Source: Oscillibacter sp. (GTDB taxonomy: Bacteria > Bacillota > Clostridia > Oscillospirales > Oscillospiraceae). Taken from it: a DNA stretch of 5,561 nt. A model generated the notes under the pieces. That model was not told the origin of the DNA, did not search any database, and saw nothing but the letters and a program-made list of their open reading frames with translations. The stretch covers positions 11,039 to 16,599 of the forward strand of contig JAAVHG010000091.1 of assembly GCA_014799855.1 (NCBI GenBank), given 5' to 3'. The translations under genes and the position numbers were made by a program. Each line of letters begins with the position of its first letter. Positions within the stretch are counted from its first letter, which is position 1. Below are positions 5,542 through 5,561 of the stretch, in pieces.

Positions 5542-5561
5542 TATCTTTTGGTTTGGACATG

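Larger units (their letters stand above)
5252..5561. other. hairpin-rich intergenic stretch, no convincing gene
   Basis: No frame here has both a credible ribosome site and a recognisable product. The stretch is a chain of hairpins: CAGCTAT/ATAGCTG (5278-5295), a 15-bp stem (5314-5349), GGGCCG/CGGTCC (5351-5366), GTGC/GCAC (5383-5396), CCCGC/GCGGG (5424-5445), GCGGT/ACCGC (5452-5468) and a 10-bp stem (5516-5541). GCACTTCC occurs twice (5393-5400, 5432-5439). On the minus strand, about 39 codons from a TAA at 5535-5537 to a TAG at 5419-5421 encode a very basic peptide (KQRQRKQRKRYR) without a start. I favour a composite structured repeat. Confidence 0.5.

Overview
The window is chromosomal DNA of a high-GC Firmicute. 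The coding regions are GC-rich at third positions, the gaps are AT-rich, Shine-Dalgarno sequences are strong, and the lysis genes are of Firmicute phage type. Together with the kinds of genes present, this suggests a gut Clostridia member of the Oscillospiraceae (Flavonifractor/Lawsonibacter/Oscillibacter-like). The assignment is an inference from style, not from a marker gene.

Left part (1-1767): the last 36 codons of an unidentified plus-strand gene run into a large palindromic repeat at 101-181. An AT-rich leader follows, then a complete hexameric glutamate dehydrogenase gene, probably NADP-type (gdhA, 377-1726). A bidirectional hairpin terminator at 1738-1767 separates it from the convergent minus-strand genes.

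Middle part (1773-3283): a two-gene lysis cassette on the minus strand, with an r1t-type holin (2599-2841) upstream of a CHAP endolysin with an SLH-like tail (1773-2393). No other phage gene is visible. Between holin and endolysin lies a hairpin-rich segment of about 190 bp. It is bracketed by two near-identical 16-bp copies of the Shine-Dalgarno/start/stop junction, as if an element had been inserted with duplication of the junction. The roughly 600-bp gap before the next gene is AT-rich. It contains a clearly bounded 132-bp palindromic miniature transposable element (3142-3273) with inverted-repeat ends and a perfect 10-bp target duplication.

Right part (3284-5250): a promoter immediately beside the miniature element starts a plus-strand group. 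It consists of a YmdB-type macrodomain hydrolase (ADP-ribose chemistry), a RluA-family RNA pseudouridine synthase and a small ABM-fold monooxygenase-like protein, closed by a hairpin terminator at 5223-5251. Spacing suggests co-transcription; a shared function is not shown.

Far right (5252-5561): no convincing gene. The stretch is densely packed with hairpins, including a perfect 15-bp stem whose arm is repeated downstream, and looks like an interspersed structured repeat.

The best leads are the miniature element, the structured insertion inside the lysis cassette, and the hairpin-rich right edge. The genes themselves belong to known families.
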